A stretch of 64,000 nt of DNA, from positions 25,456,354-25,520,353 of the forward strand of contig CP154955.1 of the NCBI GenBank assembly GCA_039621445.1. The letters are read 5' to 3'. This document shows, piece by piece, positions 1-13,000 of this stretch. A program made the position numbers and the translations under genes. This stretch comes from Euglena gracilis. Its lineage: Eukaryota; Euglenida; Euglenophyceae; Euglenales. Below the pieces are notes generated by a model. That model did no database searches, was not told where the DNA came from, and worked only from the letters and a program-made list of their open reading frames with translations. Position 1 is the first letter of the stretch; each line of letters starts with the position of its first letter.

Positions 1-380
1 GGGGTGGCCGGGTAGCTGACCAGCCTGGGCCGGGCGACACACCGGTGCCCCCCGGCACAGGGGAGGGGGGCGGGGTGGCCCGGAAGCTCGGTGGCAACTA
101 AGCCAAGCTTCCCCGCTGCTTTTCAGCAGGACAGTGATAGCTCTCCCTTGCAAACTGCAATCACCGCCCCCTTGCGATGTCTCGCAAATGACAGTCAAAA
201 TTCTCAAGTTTTTATCAAACCATCGTCCTTTCATTTGGTGGGCACTCCTGGAAGTTGAGAAGCAAAGACAACACATGAGTTTCTTTCTTGTTTTGCACCC
301 ACAGCCGGATGGTACTTTTTCAAGGAAATGGAAAGCACACCCCTGAACACGCCACACTTCTGGTGGCCACTTGCGCACAC

Positions 381-3300
381 CGGGGCCACCACGCCTCCAG
401 CTCCGTGGGCAGCAGCGGCTTGGCGAACACGAGGCAGTCGGTGTCCTCCCCCGGCAACGTCCCCCGCGCGTCGTACTCCGCGCCCCACGCCAGCCGCTCC
501 AGCACCGCCGCCGCCCGCTCGTGGTCGTTGTACGTGAACACGGCCCGCCTGCAAAGTACGCGGGGGCTGTGGGAACAATGGGACCAATAACGCTCCAATA
601 ATGGTTTTGTTGGCACCGACGACCACACCACACCACACCACACACCACACGCACATGCGTGCCCACTCCGAGGGGATGTCCGTTCCATTTCATGGTTATG
701 AGAAGCCCGCCGGCCAGCGCCTCATCAGTCGGTCGGTGGGGGGGGGGGGCACACCGCGAGGGGGCGCCGCCCTTCAGCACAACGCTCCGGACGTCGGGGG
801 TGGGCAGGGCGAGGGACCGCAGCCACTCGTCCACCGCGGGCTGGGCCACCCGGCGGCCCCAGAGGGCAGGGGGTCCGCGGGGAGGGGTGTGAGCGGGTTG
901 GGGGGGGGGGCAAAGCAAAGGTGCAAAGCGGGCGATGGAGGCCCGGGGGGCGGGGGCTGGCTGCCCCTGAAGACCATGCCGCTGGGCCCGCGGGAGTCCG
1001 GGCATTCACCGAGCAATCCAGGGAGGCGGTTTCGAACTCCGGCCCTCCAAAGGGGGTTGACCCACCCTCCCATCCCCACCAAATTCCAAAATGGCGGAAA
1101 ATCCTTGAACAAACGGCCCCACACTCTTGAACAACAAAAACACTCTTAGAGAACGTCAGGAGGTTGGCAAATGGGCATACAAGTTTTGCTTCTTTTAAAA
1201 AACGAAACCCCTTCCCCATCCCCTTGGGGTTGCTGCTGCACTCTGCCGGGGAAGAGAGGTGATGATGAGGCTGTGCAGCCGCGATTCCCCGCCAGGGGCC
1301 TCCCGCGGTGGAGGAAGGAGGGGGAGGGAGGGCGGGGGGAAGAGGGGCCACCCCGCGAGCTGCCAATCAACAAAGAAAAAAAACTTTGGACTGCGGGTGG
1401 ACGCTCTGGTGGCAAAATGCAGCAACCAGGGACTTCCTTGAGGACCCAGTGGCCAGCTGGGAAAACGGTCCTGGCTGAAAGGTGCTGGCTGACCCCCTGG
1501 GGAAGGAAACCCCCCTGCCTCCGAGACCCTCCGAGATCGAAGCAGTTGGTGGCGCACAGGGTATTTTCTTTTTACGTCGGGTTGGCGTGGCTTCCTTGCA
1601 GTGGCTTCCCTTTTCAGCACTTGGCACCGGGAGAAAAGCAGTGAAAAAGTCGCCAAACGCAGTCTTCCCCTCAAGGGGGGTTTTGACTTCGGGCCTCGCC
1701 CATTCTCTGGTGCCGGGCAGCCCCTGCCCCCGAAACGCGTGCCAGCGGGCCGCCAGGTCCTCCGTGGGGGCCCCGAAGTGCCGCTGCCGCACCGCCGGCG
1801 ACCTCAGCAGGGCGGCCACGATGGCGGCGATGTTCCTGCGAGCCAGCGGCGAAAGAACTCCCCCCCAATGGAAGCAGCACGTCAAGCGTCTCCGGACCCT
1901 CCACATATGTGACCACCTTGGCGGGCCATGTCCGGTGGACTGAAGGCGGGGTTAGTGGGCTGGTCCACTTGGCTTCTGAAACATAATGGGGAGCTCCCAA
2001 TCATTTCTTCCCACAACATTCCCTTCCCTTCCCTGCGGGGAAGGGGTTATCTTGAGGACCCCTCAGGGGAGGGGGTCCCGTGGGCTGGCTGGAAAAAAGT
2101 GCTGGCTGGACCCAGGGGGTGGGGGTCCTGTGGGGGGGGGTCCAGCTGACTGGCAGCTGGATCTGGTGGGTACCCAAAAATGCCCCCCCCCCCAAAGCAG
2201 AAATCCAGGAGGGTTGGCATTTTTCAGCCAAAGTTTGAGGTGAAAACCCAAAACCATCCAAAAAAGCCATTTTTGTCCATTTTTGGCCATTTTTTCAAAA
2301 AAAATTGGGCGCTTCATTCCGAGAATTTTTCCGGTCCAGCTCGGCTTTGCTTTGGATAAAGCTCCGGCTGGGCTGGTGCAAACTTTATTTCAGCGGACCC
2401 CAGAGGAGTCCGCAGCAGAGGGTTTTGAAAGACCGGGGGGGGGGGTCCGGACCCACCCACCCACCCACCCGGGGGGGGGAGGGCTCGGGGGACTCACTTT
2501 TTGGGGTCAATTTTGGGGCCAAAAAATTTTTGGGGCCAAAAAAATTTAGGCACTTTGCGCGAAAATACAAGAAACCCCGCCTCCAGCGGGGTACCCACAC
2601 AGCCCCCCCCGTCCTGGGGGGGGCTGTGTCTGTACCCACCACGCGTGGCCACACACCCACCTCCCCCCAGGTCACGAAACTTAAAAAAAATCTCTGGTCT
2701 GCAGCCTGGCTGGGAGGTGCTGGCTGGAAAAAACGTGCTGGCTGGCTGGACCCCCCCCCCCAAGGTGGTAGGGCCATGGCTTAAGAAACCCCTGCTTCGG
2801 GGGACAACTATGTCTTTTTGGCCATAGCCTACATCCTAAAGCACGGCGGGCACACCTCGCGTCGGCCAGCCCGCTGTGCAGCCGCCCGTCAAACTGCAGC
2901 CCCAGGGCAGCGCACATCTCCGGCAGCGTGTAGCCCTGCACCGGCACCTCAAGCAGCCTGCACCCCACCCCAGTGTGCGCGCGCACGCGCGCGCGTGTGT
3001 GTGGGTGGGTGGGTATGTTGGGTATGTTGTGTGTGTGTGTGTGTGTTGTGTGTGGGTGGGTGGGTGGGTGTGGTGTGGGTGTGGGTGTGGGTGGGTGGGT
3101 GGGTGCGCACGTGTGTGTGCCAGTCCGTCGGTGTGGTTGCTACCTTTGCTGTTTTTTTTTGGTAATCATCATCCTCGTCTACAACAATTGGACCTACTGA
3201 CAACAAGGCAGGGCGCCCACTGCCACATACCGGCAGGCCGGGCCGAAGACGTCCATCAGGTTGATGAAGCGGCGCAGCACGTCCGGCACCGTGAGCTGCT

Positions 3301-5432
3301 TCAGCTGCGCCTCGCGCGGCAGCTGCTGCTCCAGGTCCCACGCCCCGCTGGCAGGGCTGCGGACGTCAGGGCACACCGCGGCCAGCCCTGCCAACCCTGC
3401 CCTGGCCAGCCAGCGTAATTAAGCCAGCGGAGTGCGATGGGCGTGGCGACAACGATTGCGCTGTCGGCGGGTGAAAGGATAATGAGGGATTCATTTTCTT
3501 TACTTCTTCGACCTTCTTCCTTCCTCATTCTTTCAATGGCGACGGTTTGCCTGCCAGCGTCGTTCCGAGGCGTCAGTTGTGAAATATGACCGTGATTGAT
3601 TCAAAGGGAGATTGTGACATTACACACATTGACTCTTTTCCTCAGTTCCACAAAAATGGTCAATGGTGCATGCATGGCAAATGGTCCATAGTGCATTTGG
3701 TCAGTCACCTATGAAGCTGCAGAGCGCCATGCCATGAACCATTGAAACTGAAACCTGGGCCTTCGATAACACCTGGAGCGAAATCGTAAATGAAATTGAA
3801 AATTTTCTTTCAATTTTTTTGAAAAAACTTGATTAATTTAATGTTATCAAATAGCAATTAATACTTAAAGCAAAATTGTAAACACCGGGAAGGCACACCT
3901 GAAATGTTTCCGAAACAAAACCAGCTCTGTGGAAAGATGACACCTCACCGATGATGCCTCACCCTCCCGCGGCCCTGGCTGTGGGTCACCACGCCGAGCC
4001 GCCGCCCGCGGCCGGCCTGCCCGGCACAGAACTCCGCCAGCGTCCGGATGGCCGCCGCCAGGCTGCCCCCCGCCCGCCGCAGCAGCGCCTCATCGATCCC
4101 TGGGCGGGGAGGGACAGGTCGCCCCCCCCCCCCAGCGGGGGGGACACCGCTGACCCAACACAGCGGGGGCCGTTCCGCGGCGGGGGACAGACGGCTTTGG
4201 GGGACGGCCACTTCACCCATGTCGTTCACGGCGCAGTCGGCTTGGCCGACGGTCTCGTCGCTCGGACTTGGTGGGCAGAATTGGGGGAAATTTTGGCAAC
4301 CCAAAATGGAAGGAGGAAAATTGCAATGAAAACAAACGCGAAACCCCAAAATATAATACAATAAACCCCCCTGGAGGATTTGATTTGCGCGTCATCCCCC
4401 CTTGGTAAATGCCAACAGGTGCCACGCAGGCAACAAAGAATACGAAAAATGCCTGAAAGCATTTTCATTCTGTGACAATTGCTGAACTTGATTGCATTCG
4501 AGCAAAACCACTGCTGAAAAAGGAGTTTGATTTTTTCTGAGGATACCCCCCCCCCGAAAACGTTAAACCCCCAAGGGTCTTGACTCCCGCCCAAATAATC
4601 AAACCAGGTTTATATTGAGGTTTATCTGGAGGGGGTTGTTATCGCCCAGCGCTTCTGTACACGGAATAATACATGAAAAGTCTAATGCGCAGACACCTAC
4701 CCGTAAGGAATGTGCAGAACGGGGTGATGCGGGAGTAGGAAGGCTGGCAATAACCTGCAGGTGGACTTTCGGTTCGAAAAAAAATATCACCAGGCCACAC
4801 ACATTACCTGTGCACACGCCGCCCATTCATGCACGCACACCAAAATCCTTCAGGAATGGGCTAGGATAGCCCAAATCAGCCCGCACTGCACTTGTGCATG
4901 TCTTTAGCTTTGGCTTGGGTTTATTTTCTAAAAAAGGCAACAGGCATGCCCTGAAACGCCTGTCCAGGATGCCAAGTCCGAAGGATATTATGAGAGGGGT
5001 GCTGCACAATGTATGCGGCATCCGTTACGTACAGGGCACATGACGTTTGAATCCGCCACGCAAGAAGGGAGGCATGCCCGTGGGAATGCAATCCACAAAC
5101 ACATGAGGCAACAGACAACACAGCGCGCAGGTGAACACAACCAAACAGAAAGGACGCAGAACGCGCTTTGCGACGTCGGGCAAACCCCGAGAGGCCACCT
5201 GGGGGGACTGCTGCGCGTGGACGACCTCGCCCGTCGCCACGTCCAGCGCCGCCCACGCGAACTCGATGATCTCGCTACTACCCCGCCACACCAGGGGCGG
5301 CCGCTCATTGTCACATGTCGCCTCGAAGTCGAGGCAGACCAGCACGTCGTACCCGCCCTCGCCGCCGGCGTCGGGCCCCTCCCCCGGCAGGGCATCAGGG
5401 CCATCCCCCACCACCCCGCCCGGGAGGGCCAT
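381..5432 (-). CDS. ERI1-like 3'-5' exoribonuclease with RRM-like C-terminus (multi-exon, 3' end not found)
   Basis: DEDDh-family exonuclease; ERI1 homologues trim histone mRNA, 5.8S rRNA and small-RNA 3' ends. Exons read on the minus strand: 5432-5199, 4754-4701, 4099-3963, 3356-3231, 2957-2856, 1835-1688, 840-755, 548-381. Exon 1 holds the first catalytic motif, CLDFEATCD, then EIIEFAW. The 54-nt exon 2 encodes PFCTFLTG and joins in phase to GIDEALLRR, as in the family's LTGI block. Exon 4 has WDLEQQL and FINLMDVFG. Exon 5 ends HSGLADA and joins through a clean GT-AG intron to RNIAAIV, completing the DEDDh C-terminal motif. Exons 7-8 read VRSVVLK and AVFTYNDHERAAAVLERL, resembling an RRM. 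The ATG at 5432 is the first in frame. The exon 1/2 and exon 3/4 phases do not match as sequenced. A last exon probably lies below 381. Exonuclease assignment is firm; the RRM is tentative. Confidence 0.9.
2041..2794. mobile_element. Worn 754-bp TIR element in an ERI1-like intron
   Basis: Ends AAGGGGTTATCTTGAG (2041) and CTTAAGAAACCCCTG (ending 2794), flanked by CTGCGGGG and CTTCGGGG (7 of 8). It lies within intron 2855-1836. The interior has two GCTGGCTGGAAAAAA modules and long C/G runs. Confidence 0.65.
2985..3117. repeat. GT/GGGT microsatellite in an ERI1-like intron
   Basis: Alternating GTGT and GGGTGGGT tracts with a short CGCGCG stretch at its left edge. Lies in the intron 3230-2958. 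Confidence 0.95.
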
Positions 5433-7040
5433 CGGGGGGGCCGGGTCAGAGACCTGTGCCAGAGCGGTTGGCCGGGGGAAGGTGACGCATGTGTGTCATG
5501 TGTGACCATGTGTGAGGCGGGGACGGCGGAAACTTTGCCATGGGTGGTGAACCCGCAATTTGGTTTGCGGTCAGCTGGCGCTGCAGGGGGAACAAATTCC
5601 AAACGTTCGATGCCGCAATGCCGTGGAATTGGAATGCGCCGGCGAACCCTCTCGCAGGGAAAATGAACGCCAACAGCATCAGGTGCAGAGAGCAAGTCTT
5701 TCAAAGGTGATCACTTCAAGGCCGCTCTCAAGAGACACTCAGGACAGGGTGGGAACTGAGCTGGGCAGGGCACTGGCAGGGGGTGTCCGGACCCCCCTCC
5801 CCCAGAGGGGGGGGGTGGACTCCACCCTCCAAAAATACAAAAAAAACCGGCCCAAAGCGCCAGAAAAATTTTGGGGCTCAACAGAGCCTCCACACCTGCG
5901 TTTTCGGGCTTTTCTTCAAAAAAAAATCGGCCAAAAATGTGTGGAAAAACTTCAACTCCCGAAACTTTGCGCCTTTGCACTTTGCAGCAATTTGGTACTG
6001 CGCTGGGGAGAGAGAATTTCGGTTCTGGAGGCGGTCCCAGACCCCCGGGGAGTGGTCCCGCTGCCTCCCTGCACAATGCCAACGTCTGCCTAGTACTCTG
6101 GCGGGCGAAAGCCATGACATGCCGGGACCCAGTTCAGTTTCAGATGAATTTCCCCCACTCATTCTTGTCAGTTGTCTCCCTGATTACCACCCAGGCTGCA
6201 ATCCAGCGCCGTCATTTCCCTTGTTGGCCGTTCGTGGGGCGAGGGAGTGACACTTTTAGGGGTCCATATCAGAAAGGGGAAGGGTTAGAACTCACCCCTA
6301 ACCCCTTCCTGGAACCGGGGACTTGTGGGGTTCTGTGGGAAAGCCTGGCGGGGGCCAACGCACCCACCATGGAACAGAAAACAGCAAAACAAAACTTGAA
6401 ATTTCGATCATATTCTGTCTGGGGTGTGTAAATGTATTTTTTTTAAAAAAGCCAAAAACAAAATTCTTTGGGATCTTGCTGAATCTCAAAGTATGTAACA
6501 AAACTTCAAAAACTTAATATATCAAATTGGTATAAAAAATGCAGAGTTCGTTTAAATGGCACAATGCAAAGGAGCTGGAAGAAAAGGCATTTGTAATCTC
6601 CCCTACAGGTGGCCCCACCCGACCACAGATGGTTTCTTGGATTCTGGGGATTGGGGTTCGAGTTCGGGCTACCCCCTCTGTGCGCCTGATGGGGACCAGT
6701 GACCTGAAAAACGGGTCCCCAGGACCGGACACCTGGAATACCAGAGATCTCTATTGCGTCAAACAATGTGAACAAGCAGTAAAGATTCAGTGGGAACGAA
6801 ACTGAACTCTTTGATTGGTTGATTTCCTTGCGCTCCCTGTTGTTTCCCATCCGTGTATGCAAAAGATCACGCCACACAGCCATCTAACCACAAAGCCACA
6901 AAGCCCGTGGCATGCCGCAACGCAAAGGGGCAGAAATGTAGTCAGTTCAACCATTGGGGAAAACAAGGGCAGTGGGAACGACACAGGGATGGGATGAAGG
7001 GTTGAAAATGTGCAATGATAGTGTGGTGCATGGATGTTTG
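5433..7040. other. Interval between the ERI1-like and esterase genes
   Basis: No supported exon. It holds G/C-run repeat fragments (5770-6080, 6290-6360), AT-rich DNA at 6420-6560, and presumably the promoter of the exonuclease gene and the polyadenylation region of the esterase gene. I see no clear TATA box or signal. Confidence 0.6.
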
Positions 7041-10000
7041 TTATTTTTTGGCAATGTCCATGGGAGCCCACACAAAGGAGCCATTCTGCCGCTGTAAAAC
7101 GAACTTCGAGCCAGCAGGGCACTCTCCAGCTGGCCGGAACTGCTGTACAAGCCGATGCAGATATGAATGACAGCAAGAGCGCGAACACACATATATTCCA
7201 CACAAACACACATACACACACACAACAGACACACACACACACACACACACACAACACAACACAACAAAACACAACACACACAACTCTCACACACGCGCGC
7301 ACACACACGGATACACACAACTCAACACAACGTGCACACGCACAAACACATGCACACACATCAGACCAGAAAGCATACACAGCGCCGCACATGACGCACA
7401 CACAAGCCAGCCTCCTTCGCGTGCTGAACCCCTGCCCATCCATACCTGGACCCGACCTCGCGACGGCCCGCCGGCAGGAGGCACGCGTCTAGCACGCCCT
7501 CCTCCACGCGGGTCATGTTGGCGCCGTACTCCCGGGGCCAGTCGCACGCCTCGACCCACTGGCAGCGGTTGGTGCGGCGGCACGCGCCGCGGTACCACTG
7601 GTGCAGCGCCGCCTGGGGAGTTGCGCCCTGCGGCCCCGGGGGAAGGAACAAAAAGCGTTGTTTCGGGTTTGGGAAATGCGCTGCGTGCGGTGGCACTTGA
7701 AGGATGGCCGCTGCTGATTGAGAATGTGCCCAGACCGGCACGAAAAATATTACCACATACATCCACACCAATATACCTACACATGTGCACACCAGTCATG
7801 CATACACACCAGTACCCACCCACATACGCACGCACACTAACTTACCCATCGTTCCTGGTCTCCCGTCGCCTTTCACCAACCGTTGAAGAAAGCAACCCTC
7901 AACCTCCAGCACCCCCCACACAGCACACAGCACACACACACACACACACACGCACACACACACACACGCACACGCACACGCACGCACACACACACACACA
8001 CAATCGGGCACACAAAAACACATAGACACACACACACACACACATGGACACAGCCACACATCGACACGCGCATGCCTGAATGGTGTGCTGCCCCCAGTGA
8101 TGCATCAGCAGCTCCCCGTGCACCCCCAGCTCGCACTTCGACAAGAAGAGGCCGCCCTCTGCCGTGCGTCGGTGCGCCCCAATGGCGGCCTCCACCTGCC
8201 GCCCGTACTCCGTGATGCGGTCCAGCTGGGCCCTCTCCTGCGAGGGGGTTGGGGCACGGCTGCCCGTGGCGGGTCCAGGGCGTTGCTTCAAGACCCCCCA
8301 GGGGGGGTCCAGCCCAGAGGCTGAAAAATTTGGTCTGGTTGGAAAAAGGCTGCTGGATGATTCCCCCACCCCCGCCCGCCCCATGGGGGTCCCGGGCGGG
8401 AGTTGGGCCTGACTCGGGGTCAAACCGGGTACCAAAAAATCGAAATTGCGAAAATGTCCAAAAAAAACTGACAATTATGCAAAAAAAATTTTTGACCCCA
8501 AAAATGCCCTGGACAGCTTTTTTCCAACCCATTCTCGCCCATTCTTGACCCATATTTGCCCATTTTTTAGCACATTTTTTGACCCCGAAAGCAAAAGATC
8601 TGTTCTTGTTCAGCCGCCCAAAGGGCCCAAATCTCGTTGATGGGGGGGAGGGGGGTCCGGGGCTAGAAAAAGGCTGCTGAATGGAAATGGGCTGCTGGCT
8701 GGCTGGACCCCGCGGTGACCGAGGTGGTTCATTTCCCGCTTCCGGTGTGTCCGGCTAGCTTCGCGAACCGATCCTGATTTTGCCAAGTGGGCCAGAAATG
8801 GACAAAAAGATAGACCCCAGAGCGGACCCAAAATCCCGGAACCGTTGGGTTCAGTGACCCCCTCACCCCCCTTCCATTTTGCTGGCCGGTTTAAGAGCAC
8901 TGGCCATATGTACCATTTCTCCTTCGCGTCAGAAAATGTTTCCTTTCCAGGAAACCTTTTCCGTTTCCGTTTCAGGAAACATGACTGCCGGACACTGTAC
9001 AGGTGGTGCACTCCAGTGGTCACCACCGACACATAGGACCGGTGGCAAAGCCGAGCCTTCTGAAGCCCCCCTGGGCCAGGCCCTGGCCGGGGTGCCTGCC
9101 CCCTTCCCAGTGGGGCAGTTTGGAGCCAGGCTCCACACTCGACACACCAGGCGGTTGTTGTACGACACCCACTTGAAGCCAAGGAGGTTCTTGACGGCCG
9201 GGGCCAGGGGCGCCATCGCGGGAGAGGGGGCCTGCGCTCTGAAACCCATTCTGCGGCACACTTTGGCCGCTGGAAGGGGGGCAGAGGGGCCAAACGCGGG
9301 AGGGGCAGAGGGGGCCCTGCACCAGTTGTCGTAGATGTGCTGCACCTGTGCAATGGAAAGCGGAGGGAGCCACGGAAGGCATGACTTCACTGGCTAGCGG
9401 AGGACTGCAACACACAGAGGTTCTATGGTCCTTCTCGGTCACTTCCTGGTGAATTGCCATCCAAATAAAACTGCGAGTGAAGCTGCGCCCTGACTTCCCG
9501 GAGGGTCCATGGCTCAAAAAGTCCAACTTTATCCTGCAGAAATTGCACTGTTGCATTGCTCAATCTTCAAAGTTCAAAATGTACTTTGTGGATAGTAGAC
9601 AAAGGAAAATGACTTGAAAGGGTCGTTTACAGTAAAACGGTGAAAAACGCGAAAATTTTGCAGAAAAAATACACATCAAACTGGCCCTGGAGGGGTTCTC
9701 AAACTTTCTCAAACGCAACCTGAATGGAGTTTTATCAGGGCACTATGTCGGTGAATTCTGCTATTTTAGGGATAGGGTTGGGATTACGATTGTAGTTAAG
9801 AAAGAGCCAGTATTAGAACGTTAGAAAGAAGGTAAGCCGAGATCGGGCCAAAATTGGCAAATGTAGTGTAGGCTTAACGTCCTAAATCCTACCCTAACCC
9901 TAACCCTGACCCTTTGCCCACCCAATAACTCCAACCTAATTTTAAAGCTGGAGTAGGCTTGCCACACAACACACTGGTCAGGGTCATCATCACTGGGGAG

Positions 10001-13000
10001 CACAAAAACACAAATGGATTTGGCTTTGGACCTCTTGTTAAGCACACTGGGCCCCTGGGGGGGGGGGGGCAGTAGTTTAAGACTGCCAAAAAAAGAAAGA
10101 AATGACTTGAGCTGAAGAAAATCATTATTTGAGTTGAAGAAAATTAAAAATGCAGTGAGTTCGGGGGTAAATAGATGAAATTGCATCCTTCATTCTGCAT
10201 ACCCATAACCCGCATAACCAGCGTGTGAAAATCAGCACAGACTCCTTTTATTTTGCTCGCTTTAATCAATTGGAGGCCACCGACTTGAACTGCCTGAATC
10301 ACGACAAGCTTGGTCCAGTGCTTCAGCCGGGTTCAGTGAATAGTGAATTCTCAAGCTCCTTTCCACAAGGACTGTCACACAACGCCACAACACAGAGGGC
10401 CGCACCACAAACGTCGGGATCTGCACGTATCGCAGGCTGTAGCCGGGGAACAGGCACCGCCACAGCTCGGGCTCCTCCGACAGGCAACGGGGGTCCCCGC
10501 CAGGCCACCACCCCATGGCGGGTGGTCAGTCACAGGAGGTAGGGTGGCCGTTGGTTGGGCCACAGATGGTGTTGGCCCCGATGACCACTGATGGGATGCT
10601 TGCTTGGCCGCTGGGAATCTGGGCCTGGTCTCTCGGCAGCCGCCGGTCCCGGGGCCACCGGGGAGGGGGTGGCCGGGGCCAACCCGGTGGCGTTCCACAG
10701 CCGCGGCGCCGCCTTCATGAAGTTGCAGTGCGACCGCGCGTACATCGTGGCGTTGCAGTAGTCGATGAACAGCCCCGCGTCCACCACCGCAAACACCCTG
10801 CGGCAGGGCGGCTGGACGCCCCCCGTCCCCCAGAGGAAGTGGGTGATACGGGTGCGGACCGCACTACCGTACAGGTTTGCAGATTCCGCCGACGGAGGAG
10901 GAAAGCACTGAGGGCAAAAAAAATGACGAAGAAATGGCTTGCTTCGCGGCTGTGCACAGCGGTGAAGCAAGCCATTTCTCCGGCAACCTTTGCGCAGACT
11001 TGCCTTCTGCCTGTCTCTCTCTCCCCCAACAAAACCCCCCCAACCCCCCCCCCACAACCACACCCCACGCCCACGCCCACGCCCACACCCATACCCACAC
11101 CCACACCCACACCCACACCCACACCCACACCCACACCCACACCCACACCCACACCCACACCAGCCCCCACCCACACCGGGCCGAAGCCGGCAGGCGGCGG
11201 CGGATGGCGTTGGCATGCAACACCACCGCCATCGCCCCGGCGGAGTGGCCGGCCAGCATCACCTCCGTCGCCCCACCGAGGCCGTGGACCGCCGGCAACA
11301 CAGGTGGCTGGCCCCCGCCTCGCTGACATGCCAACACGCCCGCCGCCGGGGCCCCAGCTCGGCCGGCGGCCGGCGGAGAAAATGCCGGAAACGAATCGGG
11401 GGGGGGGGGAACCAACAGTGGCGCCGAAACGAGGGGGATCTTCCCCCGAGGGTGGGGGCCGAAACTTGCCGGGCGGCCAAATCCCACAGGGGGTTGAACT
11501 TGGGCCTGCGTGTTTGGAGTTTCGGTGCCAACCCGCTTTTGGCAATATGGGCCAGGCACGCTCCCCCACCCCCCCAAACCACCACCTCGCGTGTTCTGCG
11601 TCAAGGGCTCTTCGTTTGGGGCCCAACAGGCAACCCCTGGCCAGGAGGCTGGTCAGGGTGGTCTGCAGCACCCGGTAGCCGCGGAAATAGAGCGCCACGG
11701 ACGCAGGCGGCGCACGAGTCCCCCACCCCCACCCCCGCAACGCGGACCCAACTGAAGGCACCGGAGGCCCGGCGGTGTCCCGGCAACCCAGCCACGGCAT
11801 CGGGCCGTGCCCCGCCTGTGCGAGGGAGTTGTTGAAGAGTGGGGCGGGCAGGAAGAGGGGCTCCGCCTGTGGGGGATGATGGAGGGATTTGGGAGAAATG
11901 TGGGGAAACTGCAGGCAAGGTGGGAAGGGGGGGGGGCGCAATCCTGGAGGACAGCCGAGCTGTCTCCGGCGGCGCTGTGAGTACAAGGATGCCGAGAATT
12001 GGAGCTAAGAAAATCAAAATAAACCTGCTTCAGAAAAAAAATGGAACAAACTGAAATGTCATTTTTATGTTGGCTCTCAAAGAACGGTGTCCCCCCAGCT
12101 GGCCCTTTTGCAAATAGGATGGAGTTGTCCTTGAATCCCATGAGAGGTTGAGCATTGCCACAGTCATCAGCTCCAAACATCCAGGGAAAATTCCAATGGG
12201 ATTTTCTGAGGAAAGCTAAACAAACTCCGTCATTGGTCAAAAAAGCCACCAGTCAAAAAAGAGATTCCATCAATTGCCACCTGAAAACGTAACTCATATC
12301 AGCAAAACGGGTACTCACACAAGCTTGCATTTTTTTTTTGGGAAATGGCAACAAAGCTACGCTTTTAGGAAACAGTGTGGGGTGACGTTCCCAGCTCAAG
12401 ATAGGTTCTCAGAAGTTTGAATAATGTCAGTTCTATTGCAACTTTGGTCACAATTCCAGTCTGATCGCATTGCTCTTAAAGGTAGGGGAGAAAAAGATGC
12501 GACCCAAACAGACCTGATTGCTGGTGAACGATGACCCGTCGCAGTAGATGAAGAAGACGTGGGTCCATTTTGGAACTCCGCTTTTCACCTCCTCAGAAGC
12601 TGGCTTCTATCTCGTCCCCTTCCCAATATCCTGACAAAATCCACCTTGTTTTTCGGTCGTTTGCAATGGTTCAGCTGCCTCATGTGTTCCGTGCGAGGTC
12701 GCCGACCAAGATGCACCAATGCCTGTTTGTGGCCACAAATCGTGATAAAGCTCGCCAGGCCAGGAATATGACGAGGGCTGAAGCACAGGGGTTGCTCTTT
12801 CGTCCCTTCAAGGCGAGGGATGGATGAGGTGCCGACATAGTGTCGGCAAAGCGGACCCCCAGCCCAGTCATGAAAGTCTGGATTGGTGGCGGGGTCTGGG
12901 CTGCCGAAGCCGTGCTTCAGCACAAACCGCTTGGGCCTGGGGGCAGGGGAGCAGTGGAAATGCAGCGATTCATGCGAAGAACGGCCGGAGCTGGCCCATG

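Noticed and set aside
725-1366. Long Pro-rich minus-strand frame over 0.7-1.4 kb
   Set aside because: It overlaps the RRM-like exon 840-755 in another frame and is otherwise made of repeat and G/C-run translation.
7034-8553. Long Thr/His- and Cys/Val-rich frames
   Set aside because: They are translations of (CA)n/(GT)n microsatellites; they have no start context or splice logic and exist in several frames at once.
10990-11986. Long frames with PHPHPH or VGVGVG runs over the CCCACA array
   Set aside because: They arise from the hexanucleotide repeat and run through real esterase exons in the wrong frame.
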